In this document: positions 4,862 to 6,915 of the stretch, piece after piece | Layout: each line of letters begins with the position of its first letter | Numbering within the stretch: the first letter of the stretch is position 1 | From: Candidatus Heimdallarchaeota archaeon | GTDB lineage: Archaea > Asgardarchaeota > Heimdallarchaeia > JABLTI01 | Direction of reading: 5' to 3' | NCBI GenBank assembly: GCA_030602675.1 | Contig: JAUVZH010000137.1 | Coordinates: 1 to 6,915, forward strand | DNA: 6,915 nucleotides | The notes under the pieces: generated by a model | What the model saw: the letters and a program-made list of their open reading frames with translations, nothing else | Database searches by the model: none | Told to the model about the DNA's origin: nothing | Position numbers and translations under genes: made by a program

Positions 4862-6915
4862 TTGAGTAAATTAATTGAGCAGATGAAAGTGTATATTAGG
4901 GTGCTCCTACTAAATCGACGGTCCACACTTCTCTCATTTCTAGGGTTGGGGTTGAGTCTGGTTCTCATATCAGAGGGATTGATTATTGCTTACACCTATC
5001 AATATGGTGCTTTTGTGGAACATGTGGGGGAGATTCCATCAAAACAATTAACAGTATCTATGTCAGCCTTTGACATTGAAGACAATTCGAGAGAATTAAA
5101 TGACTATTTTCATGAAATAACTGCTCAAGTTTCCTCTGAACTTGGGTTGACAAACTACATACGCAAAATGGATTGGTATTTTGAAAAATTTACTATCCTT
5201 GGTATACAAGTTCCGGCTGTTAATGGAAATTTTCAGTACCTTCGAGATATTAACTTATATGGTGTTTCTTATGATTACTTTAGTGTATTTCAATCACTTC
5301 TGTTTAACGGTTCACTCCCATCTGATTCTGATGATGTGTTAGTAGTGGCTAAAAGCAGTACATTTAAAAATTCCAACTTGAGTGTGGGAACATTTCCTTT
5401 GTACATACCAGTATGGGGAGGTATACTGAGAGTTGGTGATATTAATATCTCCGGAACAATCAAAAAAGAACAATTTAATACCTATGACGGTTCATCTCAA
5501 GAAGATCTCAAAGCAATGACTGAGTACTTTACAGAAGAATTCATGTTGATTAACATAGATAATTTCCCAAATGGTGGAATGAGACCATTGGGTCGATATT
5601 CCTTTTACATTGAAGATATCAACTCATTCAATATTGATGAAGATATAGCAAATATTAATGCATTAAGCCAACAACTCACAAGGGAATTCAAGGAAGATGG
5701 ATATACATTACATGTGTACAACCATCTAAATCCGCTTCTAAGGGATTTTGCTGATGAATTTAAACTGTTTCAACTTTTTGGCATCCTATTCCTTATTCCT
5801 CTTGCAGTAGTTTCTATTGCACTTGCTAGTTTTTCAGCTAATCTATTGAAACAAAGACAGAAGCAACAAATCGCGAGTTTGTTTCAACGAGGTTCCTCAC
5901 AAACTGCAGTGTGGGTACTGTTATTTGTTCAGCTGGTAGAAGTAACAGTATCTGGAATAATATTTTGTTGTGCAATTGGCTATCCTTTTACATGGCTGAT
6001 GCTGAAAAGCACAGGTTTTCTTACTTTTGCTAAAATAGGGCTTGTACCTGTAATTAAGGGTATCATTTTTTATGTTATTATAGGAGCAGCTTTTGTAATT
6101 TCGTTTGTAATAAATTTATTAGATATAAAGGATCTCAGTAAAATCTCCTTAACTGAAGCACATGAGGAAGTACAACAAAAACAACCTCTATGGAGGAAAT
6201 TATACTTAGATATTTGTTTGTTAATTATTGGTCTTATAATTTGGCTGATTGTAAAATATCACCTACAAGCGACAGCAGCGTATACTTTCGCATATAATTT
6301 AGGAATTATTGCACCAGCTTGTATTATTTTAGGAGGAATTTTACTTGCAGTTCGTTTGTATATAATTATTACAGAAGTGATCTCAAAGGAGTTATGGAAA
6401 AGTGAAAAATTAGGGATATTTGCTTTTTCGACAAAACGCAGTAGTAGACGAAAGCAAACAACACTCAGAAGTGTTCTACTCATTGCTCTAACATTTACTC
6501 TGCTTTTTACAGTATTAATAAGTGTTGAATCATACAAGAAGTTTGATACTGAAAAAGCCTATTATTCAGTAGGGGCAGATATTCTTGTAAAAAATGTTAA
6601 TTCATTTTCAAATGAAACAAAGAACCAAATACTGGCAATTCCCGGAGTGCAAGAAGCCACCTATCTTTATTATACAAGTCAGGTAGTATCCTATAGTAAT
6701 ATATTATACTCCTATCTTATAGTGGGTATAGATCCACAAGAATTTACAAAGACTGCTTATTTTGATAAAGAGTACTTAAATGGCAAGACTCCAGAAGACT
6801 TCTTTAATACCATAAATAAGACCACTGATGTAGTAATGCAATATGATCAATATGCAAAAGCTTTCAATGTTTCTAATGTGAATATTACTGTTCCAGTTGA
6901 AAAATATCCTGAAGG
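4862..6915 (+). CDS. Large FtsX/MacB-type ABC transporter permease (runs off right edge)
   Basis: The first 684 codons are present and open throughout. The protein would work with an ABC ATPase (not in this window) in lipoprotein, lipid or peptide handling at the membrane; the substrate is unknown. Order: a membrane helix at about residues 22-45, an extracytoplasmic domain at 46-300, then helices at about 302-328, 348-380 and 394-420. Between the first two of these lies the FtsX-type cytoplasmic loop (QKQQIASLFQRGSSQTAV, residues 333-350), which resembles the 'LxxxGAS' coupling helix of the family. Two further helices at about 447-465 and 478-508 and one at 536-555 follow, then a second extracytoplasmic domain from about 557 that runs off the edge. 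This is the doubled-FtsX plan of LolC/E-like permeases, with long outer domains as is common in archaea. The frame opens after a TAG at 4841. TTG 4862 is chosen for its GGAG site; ATG 4883 is the alternative. Confidence 0.9.
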   Translation, partial: MSKLIEQMKVYIRVLLLNRRSTLLSFLGLGLSLVLISEGLIIAYTYQYGAFVEHVGEIPSKQLTVSMSAFDIEDNSRELNDYFHEITAQVSSELGLTNYIRKMDWYFEKFTILGIQVPAVNGNFQYLRDINLYGVSYDYFSVFQSLLFNGSLPSDSDDVLVVAKSSTFKNSNLSVGTFPLYIPVWGGILRVGDINISGTIKKEQFNTYDGSSQEDLKAMTEYFTEEFMLINIDNFPNGGMRPLGRYSFYIEDINSFNIDEDIANINALSQQLTREFKEDGYTLHVYNHLNPLLRDFADEFKLFQLFGILFLIPLAVVSIALASFSANLLKQRQKQQIASLFQRGSSQTAVWVLLFVQLVEVTVSGIIFCCAIGYPFTWLMLKSTGFLTFAKIGLVPVIKGIIFYVIIGAAFVISFVINLLDIKDLSKISLTEAHEEVQQKQPLWRKLYLDICLLIIGLIIWLIVKYHLQATAAYTFAYNLGIIAPACIILGGILLAVRLYIIITEVISKELWKSEKLGIFAFSTKRSSRRKQTTLRSVLLIALTFTLLFTVLISVESYKKFDTEKAYYSVGADILVKNVNSFSNETKNQILAIPGVQEATYLYYTSQVVSYSNILYSYLIVGIDPQEFTKTAYFDKEYLNGKTPEDFFNTINKTTDVVMQYDQYAKAFNVSNVNITVPVEKYPE

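Noticed and set aside
6259..6537. Minus-strand ORF inside the permease gene
   Set aside because: Antisense shadow of membrane helices in a continuous, well-supported permease frame.
1..6915. CRISPR array, insertion sequence, tRNA or rRNA
   Set aside because: I saw no regularly spaced repeats, transposase motifs, terminal repeats or tRNA consensus (T-loop GTTCRA with paired arms) on either strand.

Overview
The window is AT-rich DNA with mostly protein-coding content and no RNA gene, CRISPR array or insertion sequence that I can recognise. It looks archaeal. There are TATA-like boxes about 25-30 bases upstream of several starts, starts that are nearly leaderless or use TTG, a surface right-handed beta-helix (NosD-type) protein anchored by a C-terminal membrane helix, a large FtsX-type permease, and a protein ending in a zinc ribbon plus RING-like finger. 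This mix resembles Asgard archaea (Promethearchaeota), but that assignment is an inference from gene content and is only moderately secure.

Layout: four genes lie on the minus strand. In transcription order they are a tandem-GNAT acetyltransferase (3340-4383), a winged-helix/zinc-ribbon/RING-like protein (2228-3169), a secreted and membrane-anchored beta-helix protein (971-2179), and, after a 569-base gap, the N-terminal part of a CPA2-type cation/proton antiporter that runs off the left edge (1-401). On the plus strand, after a 478-base divergent spacer, a large FtsX/MacB-type ABC transporter permease begins at about 4862 and runs off the right edge.

The genes do not form an obvious single pathway. 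The beta-helix protein and the permease are both cell-surface proteins and the antiporter is an ion transporter, while the acetyltransferase and the RING-like protein are cytoplasmic. The RING-like protein is the most interesting product: it could be a ubiquitin-ligase-like factor of the kind proposed for Asgard archaea. The frame just upstream of it carries a C-x2-C zinc knuckle separated from the gene by one TAG codon.

The divergent spacer 4384-4861 is unusually structured. It holds abutting hairpins (4611-4627 and 4628-4666), two more hairpins (4477-4497 and 4502-4522), TATA-like boxes, and a 43-codon minus-strand ORF with a strong Shine-Dalgarno sequence placed in a hairpin loop. It is the best candidate in the window for an undescribed small RNA or small membrane protein. 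The spacer 402-970 holds only promoter-like and T-rich sequence.
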